Assembly: GCA_006384855.1 (NCBI GenBank) | Contig: VCJN01001554.1 | Coordinates: 18,999-82,998, forward strand | Length of the DNA: 64,000 nucleotides | Source: Tetraselmis striata | Taxonomy: Eukaryota; Chlorophyta; Chlorodendrophyceae; Chlorodendrales; Chlorodendraceae | Direction: 5' to 3' | Shown here: positions 34,001 to 46,224 of the stretch, in pieces | Layout: each line of letters begins with the position of its first letter | Numbering within the stretch: position 1 is the first letter of the stretch | Translations under genes and position numbers: made by a program | The notes under the pieces: model-generated | What the model was told of the DNA's origin: nothing | Database searches by the model: none | What the model saw: the letters and a program-made list of their open reading frames with translations, nothing else

Positions 34001-37000
34001 AGATGCTCAAGCCAGACGACCCTGCGCTCGTGGCCTACATGGCCGAGAACCGCAAAGTGCGCGCCGCTCTTCGTCCCACACTCCCTCTCCTGCCCGCTTC
34101 CTCCAAGCTGACTACTGTACACATCATGCAAGTGAATATCATACAAACACAAACGGTCGTCCGCGGGTAAATAGCGGACTGGTTAACCCCCTCCCCCTGC
34201 GAAGAGGAAAACTATTGATAGAACGGAAAAAATCAGAATATATAGCGGATATTCCGCTGCAAAGGCGCTAAACGATACGTTATTTAAGTGTGTGTGTACA
34301 TATGATGACATATTTTATAAACGGTATCCACAGTGTCGCTGTCATTGCAATGTAGCAGCACTCGATACACTTGCTGGATGTGCTAGTGGTTGTTTCATAC
34401 GTATGCTTGCGGATACTGCGCACACCGCCCCATCGCGATTAGGGTGCTGCGGCACAATCATGCTGGCGCTTGCATGCTATAGTTTCTAAAGTAGACGTTT
34501 GAAAGCAGTAAGTTGTTGCCGGATTACCACAAAAGGCGGCTGCATTACCTGCAGAGAAAGGGGTTTATTCAGATACAATGGTTTCGGAGCGCTTTGGCTG
34601 AAACGGGTGTGGGGCGTGCTCTCTGTGATGACTTTATCAGTCCCGCATAACGGCCTTACGGCGCTCAAACTGGCGGCTTGGCAGCTTGGCAGCACGTGAC
34701 ACGAAGACTGCGCGCAAGGAACTGCCCAATATCTGAATGCAGGTTATTTGAAATATGTAGGCGAAACCATACCTGAACCAATGCGAATGTGTATTTCGCC
34801 TAATGTGTATTCCCAAGCTGCCGAGGCTTATATTGCAGGCCGGCTGCATTGCGTAGTGTCAGCCAGGGTATGCATTGCGCACGACCCTACTGCTGGTGCA
34901 CACGTTGGCTTTATCCGGTACAATGGTTTCGGAGCGCTTGGGCCGGCAGTCGCTCGGGAGCGCGTGCTCCCCATGATGGTGACTGTTTTACCTGTACTCG
35001 TATGAGTGCCGCCGTGACATCAATCACCACATTGCCAATAACGACCTGATGCCATATGCCGGTCAGAGGCGGTCAAATGTGCAAATAACCGCCGCAAAAA
35101 CTGTAGTACGAGGCGAGTTACGAGTATATGTTCCTACGTCAGCTTTCATGCATCCTCAATTTGAGGCGTAGATTTGCATCCTCTCCAATTTGAGACTGTT
35201 TTTTTAACAGCACGACAGCCAAAACTGGACGATGTTGAATCCATCTTGACTGCTACCAGGGGCTTTCGAGTGCAATGGTTTCGGAGCGCTGGGGCTGTGA
35301 ATGACTGTGAAGTGCGCTCTTGGTGACGCCTTTTTCTCCCTACTTCTGAAATGCGCTGTCGTCTGCAGACCATGGAGGACGCGGCCGCCCGGGCGGTGGT
35401 GGCCTACGTGCAGAAGCTGCTCGGTCTGGACGGGCTGGTCGGGGAGATTGAGGACTCGGAGGAGTGGAAGGCGGTGATGGCTGCGGAGGCCGCCGGTGGC
35501 GCGGTGGAGGAGGGCGCGGACGGCGCCGGCAAGGAGGGTGCGGCGCGTGCAGGGGAAGATGGCGCGGAGGACGCGGTGGAGGGGGGAGACGAGGAGGAGG
35601 AGGATGAGGAGGACGACGACGATGACGACGATGATGACGAGGATGAGGACTACGATGACGACGCTGTTGACCAGGAGATGGAGAGCGTGCTGGGCGCCCT
35701 GGACGACTTGGACATGGCGGAGGGGAACGAGGGTGAGGTGGACCCCGCCACCGGCAAGACCATCAATCGCTTGCTTGCGGGCGTGCTTGGCGAGGTGGAG
35801 GGCAGCCCGGTGGTCGTCGGCGGCAAGAAGACAAAGAAGAGCAAGGGCGGCAGGAAGGGCGGGGACGCGGCTGCGGCGGTGCCCAGGGCGTCAACGCCAG
35901 AGGGCGCCAAGACGGTGATGGACGCGGAGACGCGCATCCGGAAGCTGCTCGCTTTCCTGCAGATCCGCATGGAGGCGCGCGGCGTGGCTGTGGGCCGTCT
36001 GCAGGTGACCTCCCCCAACACCCCAGTATTATCTATGTTTGAGTCCGTTTCCATGTTTATGTCCATGCCCATGCCCATGCCAATGCCCCTATCTATGTCT
36101 ATGTCCATGCCCATGCCCATGCCAATGCCCCTATCTATGTCTATGACAATGTCCAGGTCCAAGTCTTTGCGCATGTCCATGTATGTGTCCATGTCTGTGC
36201 CTGTGTCTATGTCCAGGTCCAGGTCCAGGTCCGTGTCATCGTCCAGGTCTATGTCGTTGTCCAAGTCCAGGTCTAGGTATTTGTCCATGTGTCTATAAAT
36301 ATGTCTATACCGTACAAGCTAGTGCGCGGTTGGTGTAATATGTACATATATACTTGAAAGGCCCGCGTGGATCTATTGAGTCGGCAGGTTTCGGGGCTCC
36401 TGCTTCGTCCGCACACGCGCACGTGGTTACTGTCCTAACGCCCATCAATCCGCCCGCCACTGTCCCTGTGTAACATGTATGCGGATGATCAATTGCAGTC
36501 GCCACCTGGACAAGTTCAGCGATATAAATGGAACGAAAAGTGGCGAGTGTTTTAAAGCCGCAACTAATCTGTCATACATAGGCGGTGTTTCCGCATATTG
36601 TGGTTTACGTGGCGAGGCCTCTCGTTGTCTGCTCTGCTTGGGCTCTGGCGTGATTGTTATCTCCTCCTCTCGACACAACATACAGAACTGGCATGTACGC
36701 GTATTTTCATGCTTACAGACCTAGGGATCCAAAATTGATATGAACTGCCCCCATGCAAAACGGGAAGGCTAAACCTGGACGATTGAAAGCCTGGACGATG
36801 TTGCAAACGGCGTATTTGAACTAAACGTGTCAATATATAAAAGTCCACAATTTGGCGTAACAATGAAGTGTTGTTTCCCTAACATACATGAATACTGCGT
36901 GGATGTGTCACGGGCGTGGATTTGAAATGCACGCCTCTCTGCCCGGTAGGTGCGCTGTATCGCCACTGTCAGTCGCCGCACGAGGCGGCTGTTGCTGCGC

Positions 37001-37506
37001 GGCCACATCCGCTAACCCTCCCCCCCCCCCCTCCCCCGGTTGTGTTCAGACGCTGTGGCACAAGCTGCAGGTGCCGCAAGAGGCGCGTGACGACGTGCTG
37101 GCGCACTGGCCCGGCATGGGGTCGGAGGACCTGGCGGGCCTGCACGGCGAGCTGCGGCGGCTGGAGGACAAGCTGGCGGAGGCGCGTGCCAAGGAGCGCG
37201 CCCTGCAGGGCAACGCGCTGCGCAACGCGATCATGATGGTGGACACGCTGGAGCCCAAGTGGACAGAGATGGAGGCGGACCGCGTGAAGCTCAAGGCGCT
37301 GAAGGCCATCCCGGGGAGCAGCAAGGAGGCGGAGCGCATGCTGATGGAGGAAGCCAAGGTGGTGGCCAGGGCGGAGCAGCGCGCCATCAAGAAGCGCAAG
37401 GAGTTATTTGAGCGCTTTGATGGCGCGCTGCAGTGGCTCCCCAACATGAAGCCCGACCTCCTGGACCGGTTCAAGGTGCCGCCGAGGGCTACTGCACGTC
37501 GTTTCA

Positions 37507-37537
<31 letters not shown>

Positions 37538-40500
37538 TCAATGGTAAACACATTATCTTGTCGAGTTGTGAATCGCCCATGACTCGACACAATGACTTCA
37601 GATGCTTACTCCTTGTATGAAGATATTCTCGAAACACATAAGAGGGGCTATATTATTATAGATAAGATGTATTCCTATGAATATTATAGTACATGATAAG
37701 TCATGGAATATTGTATGAAGTTATAGTGCATACTACAATCTATTTATTTTGCATGTTGCGCCACATATCAACACAAAGCGCCCATGTGTTGTACTAGCTC
37801 GTTTACACCACCAGAATTCGAAACCTCGTATATTGTGAAGCAGCAACCCTAAACATAACCTGAAACCCTAAAACCGCCCATGTGGGGTAGGACCATGAGC
37901 GTACAAGTACATTAGAATATCGAGTGTGTGTTGGATACGGGTTCGGCATAGTCATACCCCGACTGTCCGTATCCATTGCCGCGTGCTACCAGGGCTGAAA
38001 TTAAACCAGCGGGACGCTAAACGTAGTGCATCCAGTGAATCCCAGCACTTTCAGAGTCCCCCTCCCCCCCCCCCCCCCCCCCGGATCTCTTCTAACCCTA
38101 GATGGCAATGCGTACTGTAACGTGCCTTGGGTTTGCGGTGCATTATCGTTTGTGCCCCCCTCTCGAGAAGATAAAAATAATTACCTTTGAGCTATTTCAG
38201 AATACGTCAGGAACACCACACAGATATTCCGAACTGGTGCTAGGAGCTGTGCTGAGGTTCGCTGGTTGCTGCCCGCAGGCGGACCACATGAGCCTGGCGC
38301 CCACCAACCTGGCGGAGCTGGAGGTGATGATTGAGTACGTGGAGCTGAAGGCGCGGGTGCCGCAGGCCACCAAGCAGTTCCAGGAAAAGAAGCGGCAGCT
38401 CAAGGTGCGCTGCTGCCTGACGAACTCTGGTGCTGGCTGCGGGGTGCGTGCAGGGCAGGAATGACCTACCAGGGACAAATGGGGCATGGGTACGAGCCAT
38501 ATGAAGTCGCGGCGCAGAGCCGCCATTGCAAACGACTGATATTGTTTAGTGAAGCGTTTCCACATGGACTGCAGTGGAACACATTATGTCGTAAACTTTA
38601 AGTCAATACCGACAAGCAGTGCGCCTTGGGCGATTGTGGTTTATAATCTGTTCAGGATGAATCATATTCATACATTAAACGTTTAGGGTGTACATATTTA
38701 CTGTATATACTATATAATCACGTTTAGGGGGTATATGGATATACTGTAGTACATATATGAAAGTTTCAGGGTGTATAATTGTATATAGTATGTATGTATA
38801 CATCATTTAGGCTGATGTGTGTATCCTAATTGTTATAACGTTATGTAACGATATGAGGGTGTATCTATGCACGGTATATATTTATTTATATTTAGATCAG
38901 GTTTAGGGAGGATATGTATATATATTGTTATGTATAGACATACATAGATCATATAAAAGTATCTATAATAATATCTATCATATCTATCATATAAAAGTAT
39001 CTATACTTATATATAGTTATACATTTACTATATATATTTACATGTATGACAATTATATATAGGGTGTGTATAACTTATATTATGTATACAACTTATTTAG
39101 TGTGTATGATTGCATGTAATGGTGTATGTATACATCATATGAAGTAACTTGACAGTTGAATCAGCGATGCGTTGATTTTTCAGCAAATTTTAAAAGAACG
39201 GGTTATATATCACTGGCCTACAGTTCCATGAATTGCATTGCCAGCGCTTTGAAGTACCAGAGTTTTTTCCCATTACCAGCAGCGAGTAGCGAGTACCAGT
39301 ACCAGTACCAGCTTGCTGTAGGTGTTGATTTTCTAATTCTGGGGAACTGCCTTTTTTGTAATTCACACCAGTACCAGCAGTTCTGGGGAACTGCCCTTTT
39401 TGTAATTCACACCAGTACCTCCCAACCGTGAGATCGTAATCGGACGGCTGTGTAATTAAGGACCGTGGGTGGGCGGGCGGGGCGGGCGGGTGGATTATAG
39501 TACTTAGTATTTCATGCCAGTAGATAAGCGCTTTAGTCATGCACCTGCTATAGGCCCGATCCGCTGCACTGTACGGGTACCCGTACGGCAATAAAGCTCA
39601 CCGCTGAAAAATCGACGCTTCGCTGGATAAGGTGATGTGTGTATCCTGATCGTTATAACATTATATAATGTTTAGGGGCTATATAAACGCCCTGGACGTT
39701 CTTTATCCGCAGACTGTGTGATGTGTTTGTACGCTTTGTGTGTGTGTGCGTTTTAGATGACGTTTTCGAAACCCCCCCCCTCTCACCAAAACGGCAAAAC
39801 TATGAAAGCGGAGGAATAAATCAGAATATATCAGGAATAGTCCAACGTTACGGTGCAAACAATTCATTATTTTTTGGCCCCGTGGACCGCATTCAATTGT
39901 ACGGTATAAGTAGGTTCCCTTCATAAGTCTCATTTTAGCTTTGCATCTAACCTGTGATAAGAACATTTACTATATTTTCGCGTTATGGTGATCTAGAGTT
40001 GACCTCTGACAGTCGGGTTTTATTCTCAGCGTTCCTGTCAATGTGGCACATGTATAACCATATATATACACAGCGCGTAACAGTGGTTATACATTGGGCT
40101 TGGTGTAATTAAGCTATGGAGAGAACATTTATCCACAGCACCCCTCATACCCCTATCGCCATTTTTGGTCCAAAAAGAAATGGCATGTACAGTATGATTT
40201 AATCCAGATGCTTATGCTGTGCCCTACTTTGTTGTGAAGGTGTTAATATCAAAGTTTTTGCAGTAGCTTCATTTGTAGTCTTTGTAGATTACGCCGACGT
40301 GACATGGTTTGGTTTCGCTCCGATGCATCAATCATATGTAGCAGAGCAGCAAGCTTCACTGGGTTGCGCTGGGCCCCGGAGCAGAGCGCTCCGCGCCTGA
40401 CGCTGTGCCGGTACTGATGCTGGTCACCAGATTCTCGTGCGGGACAAGGGCATGGCCAAGGCGATGCGGAAGGCGGCCCTGAAGGAGAAGAGGCTAGAGA

Positions 40501-41025
40501 TCAAAGCGATCAAAGGCCAGCCGCGCAGGGCTGAAGAAGGAGATCAAGATGGCGGGGCAGAGCATGGCGGGCATCGTGGCGCTGACGTACCTCAAGAAGA
40601 AGCCCAAGAAGGTCACCGCAAAGGTACTACCGCGCGTGTCATGCCACCCGTTGTTGTGGGTGCCTTCTCTGAGCTGCAGCACGGACAAGGCGTTGTATTG
40701 GTGCTGAGTAGAGGTACCGTATGGCGCGCAGAAAATGAAAAAGCTGGACGAGGCGGCGGCGAAGCAGAGGAGGCTGAACCTGGCCAAGGAGACACTCAAG
40801 CGGGACTCCAAGCCCACGGGCGTGCAGCTGGAGAAGACGATGTGGAAGCGCAAGCAGGCCGAGGCGGATGGCGCGTTGTCGCCGGTGGCGGAAGACGAGG
40901 CGCCAATGCCGGAGCTGCCGGCCTTCCCGGCAGAGGCCGAGGTGCCCGGCAGTGCGGACTTGGAGGGCGCGGCTCTGGAGGCGCTCAAGGACATCGCGCC
41001 CGCCATAAGTGGCGAGCTGGCCTGA
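29684..41025 (+). CDS. Large coiled-coil protein (about 1003 residues), 10 exons, frameshift in exon 9
   Basis: Exons: 29684-30298, 30902-31018, 31125-31208, 32355-32594, 33775-34056, 35369-36004, 37050-37475, 38279-38404, 40431-40623, 40732-41025. All but exon 9 are multiples of three, and all nine introns are phase 0. Exon 9 is 193 bases; one surplus base at a GGG near 40527-40529 breaks the frame after KRLEIKAIKGQ. The N-terminus is MATALKNLFGRR, then a Gly-rich linker and a helical region (VDPEAARIWSAIREVSEVLI). Coiled coils follow (EEAEAALRD; LDEQMRRGEMQLSDLEEELK), then an acidic run of Glu and Asp in exon 6. Exon 7 has LWHKLQVPQEARDDVLAHW with Lys/Glu-rich helices, faintly like MAP65/ASE1 proteins. 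The product is probably cytosolic or cytoskeletal. I do not recognise the family. TGTAA lies 69 bases past the stop. Confidence 0.75.
31525..31680 (+). repeat. Interspersed repeat family, copy in coiled-coil gene intron 3
   Basis: It carries ATCACAAGCCTCGTCCTGGG, AAGAACATTCGCTATAGCTC and GCAGGCAGGGCAGGTTCTTA, then TTCCGCACCCGCAT. It is the most complete copy of the family. Confidence 0.65.
36030..36290 (+). repeat. ATGYCC hexanucleotide minisatellite in coiled-coil gene intron 6
   Basis: A 6-base period (ATGTCC, ATGCCC, AGGTCC) runs for about 250 bases, with a larger 48-base duplication around 36061-36150. It lies 25 bases after the donor and is open on both strands, giving Met-Ser-Met-Pro and Asp-Ile-Asp-Leu runs. 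Confidence 0.9.
38683..38910 (+). repeat. Spaced TTTAGGG motifs in AT-rich intron 8
   Basis: GTTTAGGG occurs at about 38681, 38722 and 38901, with variants between, in a TATA-rich stretch (38600-39150). The block GTGTGTATCCT..TTATAAC recurs at about 38818 and 39637. Confidence 0.6.
39158..39626. mobile_element. Short inverted-repeat (MITE-like) element in coiled-coil gene intron 8
   Basis: TCAGCGATGCGTTGATTTTT at the left end is mirrored at the right end as the reverse of TCCAGCGAAGCGTCGATTTT. Inside, GGGGAACTGCC..TTTTTGTAATTCACACC is duplicated (about 39342 and 39390). No target duplication was found. Confidence 0.55.
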
Positions 41026-41093
41026 GCGCATGACGGCAGCGGACTGAAGGGCGTTATACGTGGCGGGTACCGTGCGCGCTGTGGTCTGGACGG

Positions 41094-41098
41094 TGTAA
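41094..41098 (+). terminator. TGTAA polyadenylation signal of coiled-coil gene
   Basis: TGTAA 69 bases after the stop is the poly(A) signal typical of chlorophyte nuclear genes. Confidence 0.6.
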
Positions 41099-42598
41099 AT
41101 AAGGCTCATTTACAATGCACAACGTCCCTCTGATGGAAAACGCTATGCACAGTGTGGGGCATCAAGCTGTGCTCCGCAGTGTGCCATCATTGCCAACGGC
41201 ATCGATGTTTAAGTCCTACATCGGTAGCTGGACGATCTAATACGACCGGCAACTCGAAATATAATGTACTACTACACTCAGCAAAATAACGGGACACTTT
41301 GTACTTGCGCAAGACTATTACTGCGCGCCAAGCGGCAAAGGCCGTACCGATTGAGATGAGATATACATTTCAAAAATAATGTGAGTATGTATATATGGTA
41401 TGTGGCGCTTTTCGGCCTACAGGTAGGGGCGAGTCTAATGCCCCTGCCTCGTGCGTAAGGGGCTCACGTTCGAATCCCGCCAGTGACATAACGCCCCGAC
41501 GCACACCTGTTGCGCGCACCGCTCGCTCGCCGCCTGACTCCAAAGGACTTGGCCGCGGTGGCTGCGGGGCAAGAAGAGGTAGAGACCACAGTACTCGCAG
41601 CCGCGCCACATTATCGATTGCACGCCCGTGTTGCAATAATATTTAACTTTATTAGTTAAAACGAGCAAAATGCTCGCTGAGTGCGCGCACTAGAGCAACC
41701 CCATATTATATATGCCATGTAGAAGCCCCAACGGCCTGCGAGTGCACGGGCTCGTGATGCACGACAACAGTCGCCACACATACCTACATGTTGCATAAAC
41801 AGGGCATGTCAACAAATTACCTTACCCAAGTTGCACACCAAGTTGGCCACTACGTACCCAACTTGTACGCCCAAGTTGTACACTTACGTTTTATGTAACG
41901 CGCCGGGCCATCTCGCACACAAGCGATGATTCGCCAAAATCACGGGCGTTTGCGTTTTTGCCAAGCACACGCCACCGCATCAATCCATACGACAAGCGGC
42001 ATGCGCTACTAGTTCGAGGGCGCACCACCATGCCAAGCCCGCATACTGCAAAAAGCGATTCGATACCATCTGGCGTGCAGCCTTTCCACGGATTCGTGCT
42101 ATTGTCCCCAGCCAGTTGTCCCTGTTATTTTTTGCGGCATGTGATAGAAGTGTGTTGGAAGTTTGATATTATTTTGAAAGGGAAATTGTACATACACTTT
42201 GTATTGCGAATCAATATTCCGAAAAGCACTATTGAGTACAGTGTCTGAGTTGGAATTTCCCATATTGATTGTGAATTACTCCACGTGCATAATCATCGTT
42301 ATATCGTCCCTTTTAATATCGATAGACGACAATACAACGATTTAGCGACTGCCGATTAACATGATGGTTACGTTGTCATCCACTAATCCTCGTCACTTAA
42401 TCATTACGCGTTTTCGATACTACGGGCACGCATTTTTTTACGTAATGTACCGGGGACACAAAACGCGCCAGAAGCAATGTGGCAAAACACTGCTACGGCT
42501 CGTCGTCACCGCGCTGTCTGTAACAAGAGGTATGCCACCTCTACGCACTAGAAAACAATCTACGGGGAATTCCATATTGGTGTCTTCTCATTCTCTAC
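41099..42598. other. Intergenic stretch with one tRNA-like segment
   Basis: No gene is supported. At 41425-41495 a GGGGC-loop-GCCCC stem and GTTCGAATCCCGCC resemble a D arm and a B box. The T stem does not pair, so this is a tRNA-derived relic at best. Confidence 0.35.
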
Positions 42599-42780
42599 TG
42601 CCTCGGCCAGATATGTTGTATGGCATATATACAACACGAGCATACAACACGGGCCGCGTCGGCATCATTAACGGTTTTTAATTACATACTACTAGTACCA
42701 CGCGGGCCGCGCTCCTACCAGAAGCGTCGCCCTCTAAGATGTTGCAGCGGGCTGAACCAACATCACACCAACGGTTCCGG

Positions 42781-45640
42781 TCAGGGTACTACTGCGGAGG
42801 AGCAACCATCAGCCGGCAGCCGACCGGGGAAGGAAGGTCTTGAGGTACGGGGTTTGGGTACGGGGAGGGTTGCCCGGTGGCGGCCTAGTCCGTGCGTGCG
42901 GCGGTTGACGCCGTAAACCACGAGCTCCTGGGCGGTCATGTGGCGGTGTTGGGTCCAGCAGGCGACGCCCTTGCGCCTCTTGCTCGGGATGTACATAGGG
43001 ATGTCGCAATCCAGGCACTTGTAGGACGTCCAACCCACAGGCGCCCGGCGCCAGGCATCGGCCCACCAGGAGCGAAGGATCATGGGTGCGGCATGCCAGG
43101 CGGCACCATCCCCACCTCCACGTGGTGGGTGCTAGTAACCCCTAAGACCCGTACCCGGCTGGGTGCGGCAGGGGGCTGAGCGAGCCGGCCGGTTATGGCG
43201 GGTCCTTGGATCCTGCGACAACTGGGGAGCCCTATGGGGGACTTTTTTAATTAATAATCATAGTCCTGGTAGCGCATGCTGGCGCCGCCGGGCAGCAGCC
43301 ATGTACGGGGGGCTGCTAAAAATAATTTTTGTACGACCTCGGCCTTGCGTCGGCCTCTCCGAGATCCGCCTACGGGTGGGGAGGGAATCTGTGCGACTCG
43401 GACGGGGGCAGCCTACTCGCGAGGGCTGTTCGAAATAAAATCGTGTTCTCGTACCTCGGTGCAACCCGCGACCGACCTGCAGAAGATTTGGCGTACCCCC
43501 CCACCCGTATGTGTTCCACCTGTGAGTCACTCAAATCCCGGCCTAGTACAACGGAGTGTTTGGCGGCGCCCTGCGGCCGACCCGTTCGGAACACCCGGGA
43601 AACCCTCAGCCGTCCCGTGAGAACGGGCGAGGGCGGCGAGCGCGAGGAGACAGGAGCCCGGCACTTAAAGGCGGGGCGGGCGTTCGGGGGCGGAGAGGCC
43701 GGGCATGGCAGCGACTCAGGGGCCAGGAGTCAGACAGGAGCCGGAGTGCCTTGAGGGAGTCGCAGCCATGCCGCGGGTGGAGTCAGCCGGCGGTCAGCTC
43801 GGTTCTGACCCCGGACGGGCGGCCACAGCGACGAGGCGCGCTGCGGAGGCGAGCGGCGCGCGGGCGAGCAAGACCGGCCTGCCGACCACGGAGCGACGAC
43901 ACGCGGACGCGGGGAGGGAGGGGGGGGGGGGGGGGGTGCCCGCCTTCCCCCTCTAGACCCCCTTGGGGATCCTACCGCAAGAGCTCAGGCGGACGAGATG
44001 GAGGCAGCATCGGCGGACCGCGGCCGAGGCCGGCGGACCGCCACAGCCGGCGTGGTGGGGCGATCAGCGTAGCGACCTGCGGGATATTGTCAGCGATGGC
44101 GGCAGGTGGAGCCAAGACGCGCGACAACCGAAGATTGCGCGGTGCCGGTGCATTGCCAATGTACGGGAAAACTTTTTCGGGGGTGGGGCGAGTACTGCAT
44201 TCGTAATCCCCGTACTGCCAATTAGCGGTAGTCGCTCGTACGGGCGACTCTCCGTAGTTATCCAGCAAAAGTCGCTACTGATCACAGCTACTGATTAAGT
44301 AGCTGTGATCAGCTACTTAAGTAACACAGCTACTGATCACGTGATGGAAGGAGGCGGGGCTTGGAAACGAAAGAGGATGGCCGGAAGCCTGAGATGTAAT
44401 TACGCTATCTGTGTTCCCTACTATGGTTGGATATGGCAGGCCCTAAGAGCAACTCAGTCTGGGCGGTGGAGAGCAGCATTCTAGCACGTTGTATTCAATT
44501 TCAATTTCAATATCCAACCCACATTGTCGTCGTCCACACAGCACATAGTGCAGTGGGCTTGCTTGGTGGCAATGTCGTTGCCTGGGCATTTGCCCAAGTG
44601 CATGGTGCTGTGAGGCAACGGGGGCGGCTCGATGGTGATGTCGGCCAATACTCGCTCAGTCATGCGAGTCGGCTCCACCTTCCATGTCAGTCCGTTGTAG
44701 ATCATGGCCTTGCACACCAGGTCGGAGAAGTTGACACCGGTTGACTCCTTGAGTGGGTGGTGCCTCGGGAGGTAGCGTTTCGCTAGCTTCCAGCAAGCGC
44801 GCGGATTTTCCACGTCGTAGCCAAGAGTAGCGTGCGACGAGGTAGCGGCCGATGCAGCGAAGCGGCGGACCCGGCCGCCGACTGTACGGTTAGCCGTACC
44901 GTGACGCTGCCGTCATGTGGACTCGGTGTGGGCTGAAACGAGTGGTATATCCGGCTAGTCAAGCACCTTTGTCACAGGGATCGAGACGCCGGATGACCGA
45001 GGAGGATCGGCGGCGAGAAGCGGCGGCACGGGGTTCTGACGGGATTGGGAGTTGGGCACTACCGGGGCACGACGGACAGCTAGCGGCGTCACGAGAGACG
45101 CCACGACACCATATGGACGCTTCCGGGGCAAACGGGAGCTAACGGCAGGCAATAGCTTGTCTCGGCGCCGGGGGCGGTCGCTAGAGCTCTGGCCTACGGG
45201 GCATAGGCCAGTTAGTTGTCTTTGTATTATTTGAACAACATGTCAGATTCCGCGAGGAGACGCAATCGCACAGCCGCGCCGCCCACACACGTCGACAAAA
45301 TTACCACAGGTCGATGACATACTATCCATGCAAGGCATTATAGACGAGTGCATGGTGATAGAGGAGACACACTTGGGGCAGGGCGCCAGCGCCAGTGGGT
45401 TGCAGCTTCAGCACGATGGTGGTCTCGCATGACTCTGTGCCGCCATCCCACCTGCTGCGGACTTTGTTGTTGGCGACCGAGTCGACAACGTTGCCAACGT
45501 CAAGGCCCTCTGTGGGCGTACTTTATTGCCGAGGGCAGCGGGTTCAAATGGCCCACCACGGGCAGCCACACGGCGGTTGATCTCGATAAATTTCCTCATG
45601 GTGGAGAAGTGGGTGATTAGTGGTGGGGGCCGCCTTGTGC
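42781..45640 (-). pseudogene. Degenerate transposase pieces, possibly piggyBac-like
   Basis: In minus-strand order: 45640-45310 (VVDSVANNKVRSRWDGGTES and LKLQPTG), 44813-44481 (ENPRACWKLAKRYLPRHHPL and TWKVEPTRMTERVLADI), 43083-42781 (YKCLDCDIPMYIPSKRRKG, then a Cys and His further on). The last resembles the Cys-rich C-terminal module of piggyBac-type transposases. That superfamily normally has TTAA targets, which are not seen here. Frames are broken between the pieces, and no DDE triad was located. The family assignment is weak. Confidence 0.3.
44280..44310. repeat. Perfect 13-bp hairpin
   Basis: GATCACAGCTACT and AGTAGCTGTGATC are separated by GATTA. Further copies of AGCTACTTAAGTA follow to 44340. 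Confidence 0.9.
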
Positions 45641-45821
45641 CGGCCGATCTGCGGACTCCAACGGGCCCGGGTCATCTTAAGTATACTATTTGGCGCTCGG
45701 AGGACCGTCCCTACGCCATGATGGTCATCATGCCATGTTTGCCTATTGTAATAGGCGCATACTTTCTGTTGCATATGCATACAACATTTGTTGTATATAT
45801 ACAACATATTTGGCCGGGGCA

Positions 45822-46224
45822 CTAGAAACAATCGCTCGGTGGTCGCGAGTCACAATTGCCCGCCTGCCCGCCCTACTCGTACAGTTTCTCCATTGTGAGT
45901 AAACGCGCGTAAAAGCGTACGGTAGTGGTAGTGAGTCCGAGAGTATGTAAGAGCGTAGTGTCTGAGTAGCGAAACTTTAGCAACGTCATTTTACTATCCC
46001 ACCACCGGCTGCGCAGGTACCGGTACCCGTCGTTTCAATTACAAAAAGCACTAGTAACAAGAAATCTATATGCTGATACTCTTGAGATTACGGATGGAAG
46101 TTTCTGCACCTCTATATCGGGCAACCTTGCGTGGGACAACACTAGCTTGAAGCTGCTTAATTCCGGTCATGCTTATGTATACGCCGTGTTGGACCGACCA
46201 AGATGAGAAGGAGAGACGGCACCA
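45822..46224. other. Intergenic, nothing recognised
   Basis: A 400-base stretch between the inverted-repeat element and the LINE relic, with no coding or repeat signal. Confidence 0.4.

Larger units (their letters stand above)
42599..45821. mobile_element. 3.2-kb DNA transposon-like element with 22-bp terminal inverted repeats
   Basis: The left end TGCCTCGGCCAGATATGTTG is matched by the reverse complement of the right end, TGCCCCGGCCAAATATGTTG; both continue into GTTGTATATATACAAC-like palindromes. The flanks offer only a weak CTA target duplication. Inside, minus-strand open segments look like pieces of one transposase. The 43130-44400 stretch is a GC-rich insertion or non-coding part that I cannot assign; it holds a 17-base G run at 43919-43936. 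Confidence 0.5.

Noticed and set aside
35650-36288. 212-codon minus ORF rich in Asp-Ile-Asp
   Set aside because: It is the reverse of the acidic exon 6 and of the hexanucleotide minisatellite; low-complexity artefact.
41425-41495. tRNA gene
   Set aside because: A D-arm-like stem and a B-box-like motif exist, but the T stem and acceptor stem do not pair.
43556-44206. 216-codon plus ORF
   Set aside because: Arg/Gly-rich GC-driven frame crossing a G homopolymer, with no motif.
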